Shown one piece after another: positions 32,558 through 42,200 of a DNA stretch of 64,000 bases. The notes beneath the pieces are model-generated. The model was not told the DNA's origin. It ran no database searches and saw only the letters and a program-made list of their open reading frames with translations. This DNA is from Thalassobaculum_A sp040219215 (GTDB taxonomy: Bacteria > Pseudomonadota > Alphaproteobacteria > Thalassobaculales > Thalassobaculaceae): the NCBI RefSeq assembly GCF_040219215.1, contig NZ_JAVJSX010000022.1:1-64000 (forward strand), given 5' to 3'. A program made the position numbers and the translations under genes. Numbering within the stretch: the stretch's first letter is position 1; each line of letters opens with the position of its first letter.

Positions 32558-33343
32558 TCAGTCGCGGAACGGTACGCCCATCCGGTCGAGCTTGCGCATC
32601 CAGGCTGCAAGTTCGATCTGGCCGTATCCGCCGAACCGCGACCCGACCGGCTTCTGCGCCCGGGTGTGCTCCACGATCTTCGCCGGAATCCGCACGACTT
32701 CGGCCTGTCCACCGGCCTGGGCCAGCACCTGAACCCGGCAGGCCCGCTCCAGATTGTACATGTGGAAGAACGCCTCTGCGACGGTTTCACCGACCGTCAG
32801 CGTGCCATGGTTGCGCAGGATCATCGCCTTGCGGTCACCGAGGTCGGCGACCAGCCGCGGCTTCTCATCCTCATCGAGCGCCAGACCCTCGTAGTCGTGA
32901 TAGGCGATGCCACCCGGCAGGAACATGCCGAACTGCGAGGCATCCAGCAGGCCCTCGCGCTGGCACGACACCGCAACGCCGGAATCGGTGTGCAGATGGA
33001 TCACGCAGTGCGCGTCGGGAGCCTTCTCGTGGATTGCGCCGTGGATCAGGAACCCGGCGTAGTTGATCGGGTGTCCGGTGTCCTCGACGATATTGCCTTC
33101 CAGGTCGATCTTCACGAGGTTCGACGCCGTCACCTCCTCGTACATCAACCCGAACGGATTGATCAGGAAGTGGTGATCGGCCCCTGGGACCCGGGCCGAA
33201 ATGTGGGTGTAGATCAGGTCATCCATCCCCAGGGTGCCGAAGATCCGGTACACGGCCGCCAGTTCCTCGCGCACCGTCTGCTCCTCTGGAGAACGGGTCT
33301 TCGAACGCTTGGCGGCGGGTTGGGTAAGCGATGTGACGGACAT
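32558..33343 (-). CDS. Class II aldolase/adducin family protein
   Basis: This is a 261-residue zinc-dependent aldolase-fold protein. The metal-binding histidines are seen in HCVIHLHTDSGVAVS and the later LRNHGTLTVGETVAEAF; TYTHISARVPG-like YTHISARVPGADHHFLIN is the substrate-loop region. Family members cleave phosphorylated sugars or decarboxylate short acids; this subgroup is widely annotated only as class II aldolase/adducin. It lies 87 bp downstream of a VOC protein gene on the same strand. The precise substrate is not readable. Confidence 0.9.
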   Translation of the reverse strand: MSVTSLTQPAAKRSKTRSPEEQTVREELAAVYRIFGTLGMDDLIYTHISARVPGADHHFLINPFGLMYEEVTASNLVKIDLEGNIVEDTGHPINYAGFLIHGAIHEKAPDAHCVIHLHTDSGVAVSCQREGLLDASQFGMFLPGGIAYHDYEGLALDEDEKPRLVADLGDRKAMILRNHGTLTVGETVAEAFFHMYNLERACRVQVLAQAGGQAEVVRIPAKIVEHTRAQKPVGSRFGGYGQIELAAWMRKLDRMGVPFRD

Positions 33344-33430
33344 GGCGGAACTCCCTGGTCGCGGGGTGATTGCGGCAATCCTAGGCCCGGGCGGGCCGCA
33401 CCGCCAAGCGCCCGTCGGCGCACGGTCTCT

Positions 33431-33838
33431 TCACGCGCCGTCATAGTCGGACAGGTCGGCCTCCTCGTCGGCCGGAAAATCGATGTGCAGATGATTGCCG
33501 TCCGGGTCGAAGATGTTGACCTGGCGGATCCCGAAATCCGGCAGCACCCGGCAGTAGTAGGCGACCTTCTCGGTCCGCAGAAGCGCGAGGAAGTCGGCAA
33601 GTCCGCTGGCGCTCAGCGCGTAGTGCTCCAGTTGCTGGTCCGGCCGATACTCGGCCAGTTCCTCCGAAGCTCCGACGAGATGGACGATCGCCTGTTCACC
33701 GGCGTACATCCACGCCCCGGGAAAATCGAACCCCGGCCGCCGGCCCTTCTTCAATCCGAGGATCCGTTCACAGAACCCGATCATCGTCTCGAGATCGGTC
33801 GTTCGGACATTGACGTGGTCGAGCTTCTGGATTGGCAT
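33431..33838 (-). CDS. VOC (glyoxalase/extradiol dioxygenase) family protein
   Basis: A 135-residue single vicinal-oxygen-chelate domain with two beta-alpha-beta-beta-beta modules. LDHVNVRTTDLETMIGFCERILGL opens module one and RQVNIFDPDGNHLHIDF ends module two. Candidate metal ligands are His8, a glutamine or histidine in the middle (LEHYALSA), and an acidic or histidine residue in the DPDGNHLHID stretch. Function may be lyase, isomerase or dioxygenase. The ATG at 33838 gives the standard N-terminus. It is followed by the aldolase gene on the same strand. Confidence 0.88.
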   Translation of the reverse strand: MPIQKLDHVNVRTTDLETMIGFCERILGLKKGRRPGFDFPGAWMYAGEQAIVHLVGASEELAEYRPDQQLEHYALSASGLADFLALLRTEKVAYYCRVLPDFGIRQVNIFDPDGNHLHIDFPADEEADLSDYDGA

Positions 33839-33908
33839 CGCTATCCTCCGGGGCAAGCCTGCCTTAGGCATTGTCCGCCAGCTTACCGTGAAATCGAGAC
33901 CGACGACC

Positions 33909-35108
33909 ATGACCGACCGGCTGTCCAATCCCGACCTGCGCCGCCTGTTCCTGGAGCGGCATGAGCTTGGCGTATCGCCGTCCGGCCCGCTGACCCGCGA
34001 CGGACTCGACGCCCTGATCGAACGCCTGGGGTTCGTTCAGGTCGATACGATCTCCACCCTGGAGCAGGCGCATCACCACATCCTGTTCACGCGGGCCAAC
34101 GGCTACCGCAAGCCGCTGCTGAAGTACCTGCTGGAGAAGCGGCGGTCGCTGTTCGAGCACTGGACCCACGACGCCTCGATCATTCCGACACGATTCTACC
34201 CCTACTGGAAGCGACGGTTCCGGCGGGCGGCAGCCCGCATCACGGACAACCGGCACTGGGCCGAACGCTTCAACGGCCGCCAGGACGAGGTGCTGGACGG
34301 GATTCGCCGACGGGTCACCGAGAACGGGTCGGTCAGCTCGCGCGACGTGACCTCCGATGACACCGAAGAGCGCAGCGCCTGGTGGGGCTGGACCCCCTCC
34401 AAGACGGCGTTGGAGTTTCTCTGGCACACTGGCGAGTTCGCCGTCGCCGGCCGGCGTGGCTTCGCCAAGATCTACGACCTCGCACACCGGGTGATCCCGG
34501 CCGAGCATCACGACCCCGAACCCGATCACGAGACTACGGTCGACTGGATGTGCCGTCAGGCAATCGCCCGCCTGGGTGTCGCATCGCCTCGCGAGATCGC
34601 CGCGTTCTTCAATGCGGTCTCCCTGGCGGAAGCCGAAGCCTGGTGCGCGGCGGCACCTCCGGAAACGCTGCGGCGGATCGAGATCGAGCACGCTGACGGA
34701 TCGCTGCGCGAGGTCTGGGCTCGTCCGGACGTGCTTGATCTTGCCGCCGCGGCGCCGGAACCGCCGGCGCGAGTCCGGTTTCTGTCGCCGTTCGACCCGA
34801 TGATCCGCGAGCGCGACCGCACCTTGCGGTTGTTCGGGTTCGACTATCGCTTCGAGGCGTTCGTGCCGGCAGCCAAGCGGGTCTGGGGCTACTACGTCCT
34901 GCCGATGCTGGAGCGCGACCGTCTCATCGGCCGCATCGAGCTCAAGGCGCACCGCGACCAGGGGGTCCTGGAAGTCCGCGGGTTCTGGCTGGAACCCGGG
35001 ATCAGGCCCGCCAAGGCTCGCATGGCCCGGGTCGAGGCCGAGATCGAGCGGTGGCGCGTTTTCACCGGGCTTGAATCGGTGCAATGGAGCGTCGGGACTG
35101 GGCAATAG
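33909..35108 (+). CDS. Winged-helix DNA glycosylase of the YcaQ/AlkX family
   Basis: This 399-residue protein matches the HTH_42 family that includes E. coli YcaQ, a glycosylase that unhooks DNA interstrand crosslinks. The catalytic QxD motif is visible early in GFVQVDTISTLEQAHH, followed by several winged-helix domains and the conserved C-terminal FLSPFDPMIRERDRTLRLFGFDYRFEAFVP and YYVLPMLERDRLIGRIELK. The ATG at 33909 is the natural start; upstream in-frame sequence lacks similarity. It stands alone, divergent from the VOC gene. Function is by family. Confidence 0.9.
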   Translation: MTDRLSNPDLRRLFLERHELGVSPSGPLTRDGLDALIERLGFVQVDTISTLEQAHHHILFTRANGYRKPLLKYLLEKRRSLFEHWTHDASIIPTRFYPYWKRRFRRAAARITDNRHWAERFNGRQDEVLDGIRRRVTENGSVSSRDVTSDDTEERSAWWGWTPSKTALEFLWHTGEFAVAGRRGFAKIYDLAHRVIPAEHHDPEPDHETTVDWMCRQAIARLGVASPREIAAFFNAVSLAEAEAWCAAAPPETLRRIEIEHADGSLREVWARPDVLDLAAAAPEPPARVRFLSPFDPMIRERDRTLRLFGFDYRFEAFVPAAKRVWGYYVLPMLERDRLIGRIELKAHRDQGVLEVRGFWLEPGIRPAKARMARVEAEIERWRVFTGLESVQWSVGTGQ

Positions 35109-35146
35109 TTGCCTGTTCGGACAAATTCGACGGCAAATATTTCCCA

Positions 35147-35176
35147 TTGATTGTATTACTGGAGTCTACTTATCAT
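35147..35176 (+). promoter_or_regulatory. Possible promoter of the small membrane protein gene
   Basis: TTGATT (35147-35152) and TATCAT (35171-35176) are 18 bp apart in an AT-rich patch between the YcaQ-like gene and the small membrane protein gene. The leader would be about 45 nt. Confidence 0.4.
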
Positions 35177-35226
35177 CCCTAACGAGAACGGGAAGGCGGG
35201 TGAGAATCACCACCGGAGGACGGACC

Positions 35227-35343
35227 ATGGACGTCGCACTTTGGGTTGTAGGCATCTGGTGCACGGTCTCGCTTGTTGCCGCACCGATGATCGGCCTTCT
35301 GGGCCGCGCGAACGACGCTCCGATCCGGTCGGACCGTCCCTGA
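35227..35343 (+). CDS. Very small single-helix membrane protein
   Basis: This 38-residue product (MDVALWVVGIWCTVSLVAAP at the start, then MIGLLGRANDAPIRSDRP) is one hydrophobic helix with a short basic/polar tail that should face the cytoplasm. GGAGG lies about 9 nt before the ATG and a plausible promoter precedes it. A related small protein, beginning MDLALWIVVSWIGISIATAW, is encoded at 37446-37604, which supports both as real genes. I know no family. Confidence 0.6.
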   Translation: MDVALWVVGIWCTVSLVAAPMIGLLGRANDAPIRSDRP

Positions 35344-35376
35344 CCCTCGCCAGTTCAGCGACCTTTACGTTCCCTA

Positions 35377-36348
35377 TTAGCCACGGCTCCCCTCCAGCGC
35401 GTTCCTGTAGAGCGCGGTGCTGAGGTACTTGATTCCGGAATCACACATGACGGTCACCACCGTCGCCTCCGGACCCATGCGGCGCGCGAGATCCAAGGCG
35501 GCCACCAGATTGGCCCCGGTCGACGTGCCGGCGAACAAGCCTTCAGCCTGTGCCAGTCGGCGCGCCATCGCCATCGCTTCCTCGGTCGATACCGGCATGA
35601 TCTCGGAGATCACCGACGGGTCCCAAAGCGGCGCGACAAACCCCGGCCCGATACCCTCGATCTTATGGATGCCGGTCTTGCCGCCGGACAGCACCGGCGA
35701 CTCCCTGGGCTCCACGGCGACGATCCGAACGTCAGGGTTGCGAGACCTGAGCCGCTCGGCCACTCCCCTAACCGAGCCGGCAGTGCCGGTGCTCTGCACG
35801 AACGCATCGACCCGTCCGCCGGTCTGACGCCAGATTTCATCGCCCATCCGGTGATAGGCGGACAGCTGATCGGCATTGTTGAGCTGGTCGGTCCAGAAAC
35901 CGCTGGTCCGTTCGGTGATCTGCCGGGCCTCCTCGATCATGGTACGCGTCAACGTCTCGTCCATGCCGCCACCCACGCTGCGCACGATCGTAAGTTCCGC
36001 ACCCAGCGCCGCCATGTGATTGCGTTTCTCTTCGCTGAACGCATCCGACGTGACGATGCTGATCGGGTATCCTTTCACCGCGCAGACCAGCGACAGGGAC
36101 ACGCCGGTACTGCCGCCGGTGTACTCGATGACCCGGCCACCGGGCTTCAACCGGCCGTCAAGCTCGGCGGCCTCGATCATGGCAAGCGCCATGCGATCCT
36201 TCATGCTGCCCGTCGGGTTCTGGCTTTCCGCCTTGATGAGGATCCGGGCGCTGCCCTCGGGAACCAGCACCCTGAGTGCGATCAGTGGCGTGTTGCCGAT
36301 CAGGTCGAGAACCGAGTGATGAATGCTGGACGTCGCAGCCATTGGCAT
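35377..36348 (-). CDS. cysK: Cysteine synthase-family PLP enzyme
   Basis: The 323-residue fold-type II pyridoxal-phosphate enzyme matches O-acetylserine sulfhydrylase and its relatives. The Schiff-base lysine is in NPTGSMKDRMA, the substrate loop is TGGSTGVS, and the phosphate loop is STGTAGSVRG. The C-terminus has MCDSGIKYLSTAL. Variation in the substrate loop (EYTGGSTGV instead of EPTSGNTG) means an activity other than cysteine synthesis is possible, and this copy is not with the sulfur cluster. It is divergent from a LysR regulator that probably controls it. Confidence 0.85.
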   Translation of the reverse strand: MPMAATSSIHHSVLDLIGNTPLIALRVLVPEGSARILIKAESQNPTGSMKDRMALAMIEAAELDGRLKPGGRVIEYTGGSTGVSLSLVCAVKGYPISIVTSDAFSEEKRNHMAALGAELTIVRSVGGGMDETLTRTMIEEARQITERTSGFWTDQLNNADQLSAYHRMGDEIWRQTGGRVDAFVQSTGTAGSVRGVAERLRSRNPDVRIVAVEPRESPVLSGGKTGIHKIEGIGPGFVAPLWDPSVISEIMPVSTEEAMAMARRLAQAEGLFAGTSTGANLVAALDLARRMGPEATVVTVMCDSGIKYLSTALYRNALEGSRG

Positions 36349-36422
36349 CGCCTCACGTTTGAAGTGCCCGGCAGCATTCAGCCTACGGAGCGCTGCCGCA
36401 CCAACAATCTATGTGGTTCCCA

Positions 36423-36441
36423 TACGATCCGGCAGATCGTA
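36423..36441. promoter_or_regulatory. Inverted repeat in the cysK-lysR divergent region
   Basis: TACGAT-N7-ATCGTA (36423-36441) is a perfect inverted repeat 11 bp upstream of the LysR start. Its position and symmetry suit a LysR-type recognition site that represses the regulator and activates the divergent enzyme gene. Confidence 0.55.
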
Positions 36442-36451
36442 ATAATTCGCC

Positions 36452-37393
36452 ATGCTGGATCGATATTCATCCATCAACTGGGACGACCTTCGGTTCTTTC
36501 TCGCGGTCTACCGATCCGGGTCGCTGCGCGGGGCCGCCCGCCAGCTCGGCGTCAACCATGCGACCGTGACACGACGACTGGGTGCGCTTGAGGCCTCCCT
36601 GGGCGCACGTGTGTTCGACCGCCGGCCCGACGGACTCGCTCCGTCCCAGGCCGGCGAGGACCTGCTGGAAGCCGTCGAGCGTGTCGAAGGCGAACTGATC
36701 GCCGTCCATCGCAGGGTCGTCGGACGGGACGACAGCCCGCGCGGCGTCGTGCGCCTCAGCGTTCCGCCCGCCATGCTGCAGTCGTTCCTGGCCCGGGAGC
36801 TGGTGGCGTTCGCCCAACTGCACCCTGGTATCGAACTCGACGTAGATGCCTCGCACAGCTACTCGGACCTGACCCGGCGCGAGGCCGACATCGCCATCCG
36901 CATGGCCGACGAAGTGACCGAGGACCTGGTCGGCCTGCGGGTCATCCGGTACCGCAAAGCGATCTACGCCTCCCCGGCCTATCTGGCGACGGCGAACGGC
37001 GGCAGGAACCTCGATCCCGATGTCCATTGCTGGATCGGATGGGGCGCGGGACTGCCCTACCCCGCCTGGCCGCGCGACACGCCGTTTCCCAACCTACCTG
37101 TCCGGCACCGGCTGTTCTCCAACATCCTGCAGCTGCAGGCAGCCAGCGAGGGGCTGGGGCTGGCGCTGCTGCCGTGCTTCCTGGGTGACGAGCAGCCGGG
37201 AGTGATCCGGGTACCCGGCAGTGGCACGCTGGACGGCAAGAGCATCTGGGTCCTGTACCATCACGATCTGCGCAAGACCGCCCGGATCCGGACCCTGATC
37301 GACTTCATCGCCCCGGCCATCCTGCGGCATCGACGGCTGATCGAGGGCGGCGCAGCGCAAGCATCCGCAGCCGCAACGTCCACGAAAAATTAA
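36452..37393 (+). CDS. LysR family transcriptional regulator
   Basis: This is a 313-residue LysR regulator. The DNA-binding helix-turn-helix spans about residues 7-65 (WDDLRFFLAVYRSGSLRGAARQLG...NHATVTRRLGALE), followed by the linker helix and an effector-binding domain from about residue 95. It is divergent from a cysteine-synthase-like gene with an inverted repeat between them. The effector is unknown; sulfur metabolism intermediates such as O-acetylserine are one possibility given the target. The small membrane protein gene follows after 52 bp on the same strand. Confidence 0.92.
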   Translation: MLDRYSSINWDDLRFFLAVYRSGSLRGAARQLGVNHATVTRRLGALEASLGARVFDRRPDGLAPSQAGEDLLEAVERVEGELIAVHRRVVGRDDSPRGVVRLSVPPAMLQSFLARELVAFAQLHPGIELDVDASHSYSDLTRREADIAIRMADEVTEDLVGLRVIRYRKAIYASPAYLATANGGRNLDPDVHCWIGWGAGLPYPAWPRDTPFPNLPVRHRLFSNILQLQAASEGLGLALLPCFLGDEQPGVIRVPGSGTLDGKSIWVLYHHDLRKTARIRTLIDFIAPAILRHRRLIEGGAAQASAAATSTKN

Positions 37394-37445
37394 CTTTCTC
37401 GACCGACACTGCGGTCATGCGTCCCGACCGGGAAAGGACCGTAGG

Positions 37446-37604
37446 ATGGACCTCGCATTGTGGATCGTCGTCAGTTGGATCGGAATCTCGATCGCAACCG
37501 CCTGGACATTGGCCGCCGTGCTGCGCGCGAACCGGAACGGTACGCTCGTCCCACTCCGCGTCAGGGCGGCTATCCGACCGGATCGCGCTGGACCACGCCG
37601 GTAA
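37446..37604 (+). CDS. Very small single-helix membrane protein, paralogue
   Basis: The 52-residue product begins MDLALWIVVSWIGISIATAW, a single hydrophobic helix, followed by a very basic tail (ANRNGTLVPLRVRAAIRPDR...). It resembles the 38-residue protein at 35227-35343 in the pattern M-D-x-A-L-W-x-V-x-x-W-x-x-x-S. AAAGGACCG precedes the ATG. Its 3' end overlaps the convergent DDAH-like gene by 35 bp, so the tail may be less constrained. No family is known to me. Confidence 0.5.
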   Translation: MDLALWIVVSWIGISIATAWTLAAVLRANRNGTLVPLRVRAAIRPDRAGPRR

Positions 37605-38532
37605 GGCACCCGATCGCCCCGGCGGCCTTGACCAGTTCGGAGCCGTCGACCGTCACGCACTCAATCCCGACCGCCTCATACACCTTCTGTACCGACTCGT
37701 AGCCGGCCAGCATGAGGATCTTGCGCGGGCCGAGGGTCACGATGTTCAGAGCCCGATTCAGGGTCCCGTCGCTCTCGTCCGGCAGCCAGACGATCTGGTA
37801 GCCACGCTCCTGCAGCGCCTGAACCGTGGCGAACGGCGTGCGGCGCGGCCAGCAGATTGCGAGATCCCGATCGACGATCCGCAGCATTCCCATGAAATGC
37901 ATGGTGCCGTACGGCATGTCGACGGCCAGGGTCTCGATCCCCACATCCTCGAGCGTTGAAGCGATCTGCGCGGCGGCATCCTCATTGGTACGCAGGCCGA
38001 GGCCGACCATCACGGTTTCCGGATCGAGCCACATCAGATCGGCCCCCTCGAACACCGCGTTTCCGGTCAGCGTCCGCAGGATCGGGACGCCCAGATCGGC
38101 CAGCCGGCGCGCCACCCAGCGCTCCTCGCCGGCCCGCACCGTGGATGCCGGTCGGGCCAGGATCGCGCCTTCCGGCGTCATCACGAACAGGTCGGCGCAG
38201 AACATCTGGTTCGGGGTCGGCTGGCCGGCCGGATCGACATAGTGCACCGCCACGCCGTTGGACCGATAGGCATCGGCCATGGCGTCGTGCTGCTCCCCGG
38301 CCCGTCCGATGTCCGGCGCCGAAAGCATCTGGACCGCGTTCGGATTCTCAAGCGCCGCCGTCAACTCGCCGCCGGGTCGATGCAGCAGGACGCTGCGCAG
38401 CCGGCCGTACTCGCTGTCGATCCCCGAAGCCGCCCACAGGTCGCCGATCTCCTGGCGGTGGCTGCGGGTCCGCCCCTGCCAGCCCGGTCCGCCATAGGCT
38501 GCAGAATCGAAGGTGTTGCCGGTGTCGTCCAT
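37570..38532 (-). CDS. Dimethylarginine dimethylaminohydrolase / amidinotransferase-fold protein
   Basis: The 320-residue protein has the five-bladed pentein fold of arginine-modifying enzymes. Candidate catalytic residues are visible: Asp in EGADLMWLD, His in PYGTMHFMGMLRIVD, and Cys in AIGCLTGVVQRDP near the C-terminus. In this family Cys forms a covalent amidino intermediate. Members hydrolyse dimethylarginine or arginine or transfer an amidino group; hydrolysis is more likely here. The ATG at 38532 is favoured over a longer form. It ends at a convergent small membrane-protein gene. Confidence 0.85.
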   Translation of the reverse strand: MDDTGNTFDSAAYGGPGWQGRTRSHRQEIGDLWAASGIDSEYGRLRSVLLHRPGGELTAALENPNAVQMLSAPDIGRAGEQHDAMADAYRSNGVAVHYVDPAGQPTPNQMFCADLFVMTPEGAILARPASTVRAGEERWVARRLADLGVPILRTLTGNAVFEGADLMWLDPETVMVGLGLRTNEDAAAQIASTLEDVGIETLAVDMPYGTMHFMGMLRIVDRDLAICWPRRTPFATVQALQERGYQIVWLPDESDGTLNRALNIVTLGPRKILMLAGYESVQKVYEAVGIECVTVDGSELVKAAGAIGCLTGVVQRDPVG

Positions 38533-38585
38533 CAGGTGTCTCCGTCGGGGTTCGGCCGGGAGGATCGGTCGCCCGGACCGCAGCG

Positions 38586-39014
38586 TCAACCGGCGGCGTT
38601 CAGCGACGCCTCATCGGACATCGCGTCGAGAAAACGCCCCAGGAACCGGTCGGTGACCGGTACTGCCCTGCCGCTGCCCGAGGCGACCAGGGCGTGGACC
38701 AGACGCGCCTCTGACGTGCCGGCGTTCTCGAGCTCGAGCAGCAGTGCAAAGGCGTGCAGCCCATTGTCCGGATCGAGCGCGGACCTGATGTCCGCCCTCG
38801 GCCGATCAAGGGCTCCGACAACGATCATTTCCAGCACACGCAACAGATCCACCGGGTGCTCCAAGTGACGCGCGAGCAGAATGGCGGACAGTGCCGCGGT
38901 CCATGCCCGTTCAGCACTCCCGTGCTCGCTTGCGGTCGACCGGGCGGCCGACTGTACAAGCTCGGCAATCGCCCAATCGGCGGCGCGCATGGATTTGTTC
39001 CCTGATCCGTTCAT
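38586..39014 (-). CDS. Conserved-looking protein of unknown function
   Basis: This 142-residue protein is mostly helical (AERAWTAALSAILLARHLEH, LLRVLEMIVVGALDRPRADI, FALLLELENAGTSEARLVHA) with no recognisable domain, signal or membrane segment. Its composition is normal for a soluble protein of this genome and codon third positions look coding. The gene is 53 bp upstream of the DDAH-like gene on the same strand and divergent from the hybrid kinase gene. I cannot suggest a function. The ATG at 39014 has a near alternative eight codons in. Confidence 0.55.
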   Translation of the reverse strand: MNGSGNKSMRAADWAIAELVQSAARSTASEHGSAERAWTAALSAILLARHLEHPVDLLRVLEMIVVGALDRPRADIRSALDPDNGLHAFALLLELENAGTSEARLVHALVASGSGRAVPVTDRFLGRFLDAMSDEASLNAAG

Positions 39015-39191
39015 GACCTGAACGGTAAGTGTCACGCGCCAGAGCAGCCACGCATAACTTATGCGGCACCAGCACCCGACACTGCCGGTCCTCGACTGCA
39101 CGACTTGCAGGACGCATCGCAAAACAGGGATGCTTCCTCGGTTCTCCTGCTGAACTGCCGCCGCACTGTCCGCGGCACGTCCATATCTTGT

Positions 39192-39216
39192 GGAACCGAG
39201 GCCACGTGATGCGGTT
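39192..39216 (+). promoter_or_regulatory. EcfG-like general stress promoter before the hybrid kinase
   Basis: GGAAC (39192-39196) is followed after 16 bp by GGTT (39213-39216), close to the consensus GGAAC-N16/17-CGTT of the alphaproteobacterial sigma factor EcfG. It lies about 40 bp before the start of the kinase. HWE/HisKA_2 kinases are the ones that feed the EcfG pathway through PhyR, which makes such a promoter functionally sensible. Confidence 0.55.
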
Positions 39217-39253
39217 GAATGGTTCGGGTGGAACGGGACGACAGGGAACAGGG

Positions 39254-42200
39254 ATGAGGGACGGCGAGCAGCGGAGCTTCCTGTCCGGCGGCGGGGAAAT
39301 GGGCGGCCTGTTGCGCGCCCACGACTGGTCACGATCGGAACTCGGACCGCCGGAGAACTGGCCGCAATGCCTGAAGACTGCGGTCGGACTGCTTTTGAAC
39401 TCCGGCTACCCCATGTACCTCGCGTGGGGGCCGAGCTTCATCCAGATCTACAACGATGCGTACCGCCCGATCCTGGGCGATACAAAGCATCCCGGAGCAC
39501 TCGGTACGGGGACCGCCGATACGTTTGCCGAGATCTGGGACTTCATCGGGCCAATGTTTCGAACGGTTCTCGAAAAGGCCCAGGCATCGACATTCATTGA
39601 CCAGCTGCTGGCACTCAACCGCTTCGGATTCCCCGAGGAGTGCTACTTCGTATTCTCCTACAGCCCCGTGTTGCTGGAGACAGGAGAGGCTGGCGGGGTT
39701 TTCGTCACGGTTCTGGAAACCACCGACCGGGTGCTCCGGGAGCGGCGCCAACGGGTTCTCAAGGACGTCGCGGCCAAGCAGGCGCAGGTCGACCGGTCCG
39801 CCATCTTCCACCATGCCGCGGAGACGATCGCATCGTGCCGGGAAGACGTCCCGTTCGTCGCGATCGGGGCTCCGGACGAGGACGGAGCCTGGTCCATCTC
39901 CGCCTTCGCTGGACCGGACGGGGCGCGGACCCCTGCACTGCTGGCGTTGCGGAGTGCGGCTGGCGGCGTGCACGCGGACGGCATGGTGGAGTTGGAGGAA
40001 GGTATCGTCTGCCCGCCATGGCCCGAGCCGGTGACGCGCGTTGCGTGTCGCACGGTCGTGCCGCCGGGAAGTACTGCCCCGGCAGGAATGATCGTCTCCG
40101 CACTCAGCCCGCGCCTCCACTGGGATGAGCCCTACCGAGCTTTCATCGACACCTGCGCATCAAACCTGGCGGCCGTCGTCGCGGACGCCGAGACCCTTGA
40201 CCTCGAACGCAAGCGCGCCGAAGCGTTGGCCGAGATCGACCGGGCGAAGACCGTGTTCTTCTCCAATGTCAGCCACGAGTTCCGCACTCCATTGACGCTG
40301 ATGCTCGGACCGCTGGAAGACACGCTGGCCGACGACCGCGGTCTGGACGACGCTCACCGCACCAGGCTGGAAGCGGTTCACCGCAACAGCCTGAGACTGC
40401 TGAAGCTGGTGAACAGCCTGCTGGACTTCTCCCGCATTGAGGCCGGCCGGATGAACGCGTTCTACCGACCGACCGATCTCGTGAAGCTCACGACCGACCT
40501 CGTGTCCAGCTTTCGCTCTGCGACCGAGAAAGCCGGTCTTGCGCTGAACGTGCGCGCAACGCCACTGCCGCAATCGGTCTATCTGGATCGCGACATGTGG
40601 GAGAACATCATTCTCAACCTCGTCTCGAACGCGTTCAAATTCACGCTGGAAGGCGAGATCATCGTGGATGTCGGCCCGGCCGCCGACGGCCGCAGCGCGA
40701 TTGTTTCCGTCCGCGATACTGGCGTCGGCATCCCGGCCGATGAACTGCCACGCCTGTTCGAACGCTTCCACCGGATCGAGGGCGTACTGGGACGATCAAT
40801 CGAAGGCAGCGGCATTGGACTGGCACTGGTCCAGGAACTGGTGAACCTGCACGGCGCCACCCTGTCGGTCCAAAGCCAGCACGGCAAAGGCAGTTCGTTC
40901 ACGGTGACGCTCCCATATGGCAGCGAACATCTGCCTCGCGAGCATGTCGGCCAGGACGAGCAACCGGTGTCGGCCAGTTCACGCTCCAGCGGGTTTGTTG
41001 CCGAAGCGTTGCGTTGGCTTCCGGTTGGAAACGCCACACACCCGAATACCCTGGCCAGCGAACCGGCCAGCGTGCCGGGGAGGTCCGCAGCGAGCACCGG
41101 CCATCGTGTGCTGATCGCCGATGACAATCCCGACATGCGCGACTACATCCGTCATCTGCTCGAGGGCGGCGGCTACCATGTCGAGGTAGCCTCTGACGGA
41201 CTGGAAGCGTTGTCTGCCGTCGAAAGACGACGGCCGGACCTGGTCCTGTCGGACGTGATGATGCCGAAGCTCGACGGCTTCGGATTGCTGCGTGCGCTGC
41301 GAGACAGGGAAGCCACCCGAGACATCCCCCTCATCATGCTGTCCGCCCGCGCGGGTCAGGAAGCCAAGATCGAGGGTCTCGACGCCGGAGCCGACGACTA
41401 CATCGTCAAGCCATTCTCCAGCCGGGAACTGTTCGCACGCGTCGCCTCAGCGATCGAGCTTTCCAAAGTCCGGCTGAACGCCGCGAAAACCATCCGCGAC
41501 GAGTATGCGCGCTTTCGGGATCTGTTCGACCAGGCACCAAGCTTCATGGCGATCCTACGAGGGCCGGATCACACGTTCGAGTTTGCCAATGCCGCGTATG
41601 TGCGCCTGGTTGGCAAGAGGAGGTTGCTGGGGCGGTCGGTCAAGGAGGCGTTCCCGGACATCGCCGAGCAGGGCTTTCTCGAAATTCTCGACAGAGTCTA
41701 TCGGACCGGCGAGCGCTTCGTCGGCGAGAACATGCCGCTGCGGTTGCAGTTGTCTCCGGAATCGCCTCCGCAGGACCTGTTCCTGAACTTCGTCTACGAG
41801 CCAATCACCGACCCCAACGGAAAGGTGACGGGCATCATCGTGGAAGGTCACGACGTCACGCAACAGAGCCTGCAACAGCAGCACCTCCGGTTGCTGATCA
41901 ACGAGTTGAACCATCGCGTCAAGAATACGCTGGCGATCGTTCAGGCCATCAGCCAGCAGACGTTCAAGGACGCCTTCGACCTGGACCTGGCGCGCGAAGC
42001 GTTCGCGGGGCGTCTCGCCGCACTGGCGACCGCCCACGATCTGCTGACCCGCCAGAACTGGGAATCGACCGATCTGGCGTCGATCGCTGGCGAAGTCATG
42101 TGCGCGCACCACGACGAGGCGCGAAGGATCCGTGCCGCCGGCCCTTCGGTGTCCCTGTTGCCGAAGACCGCCGTGACCATCGCGATCGCGCTGCACGAGT

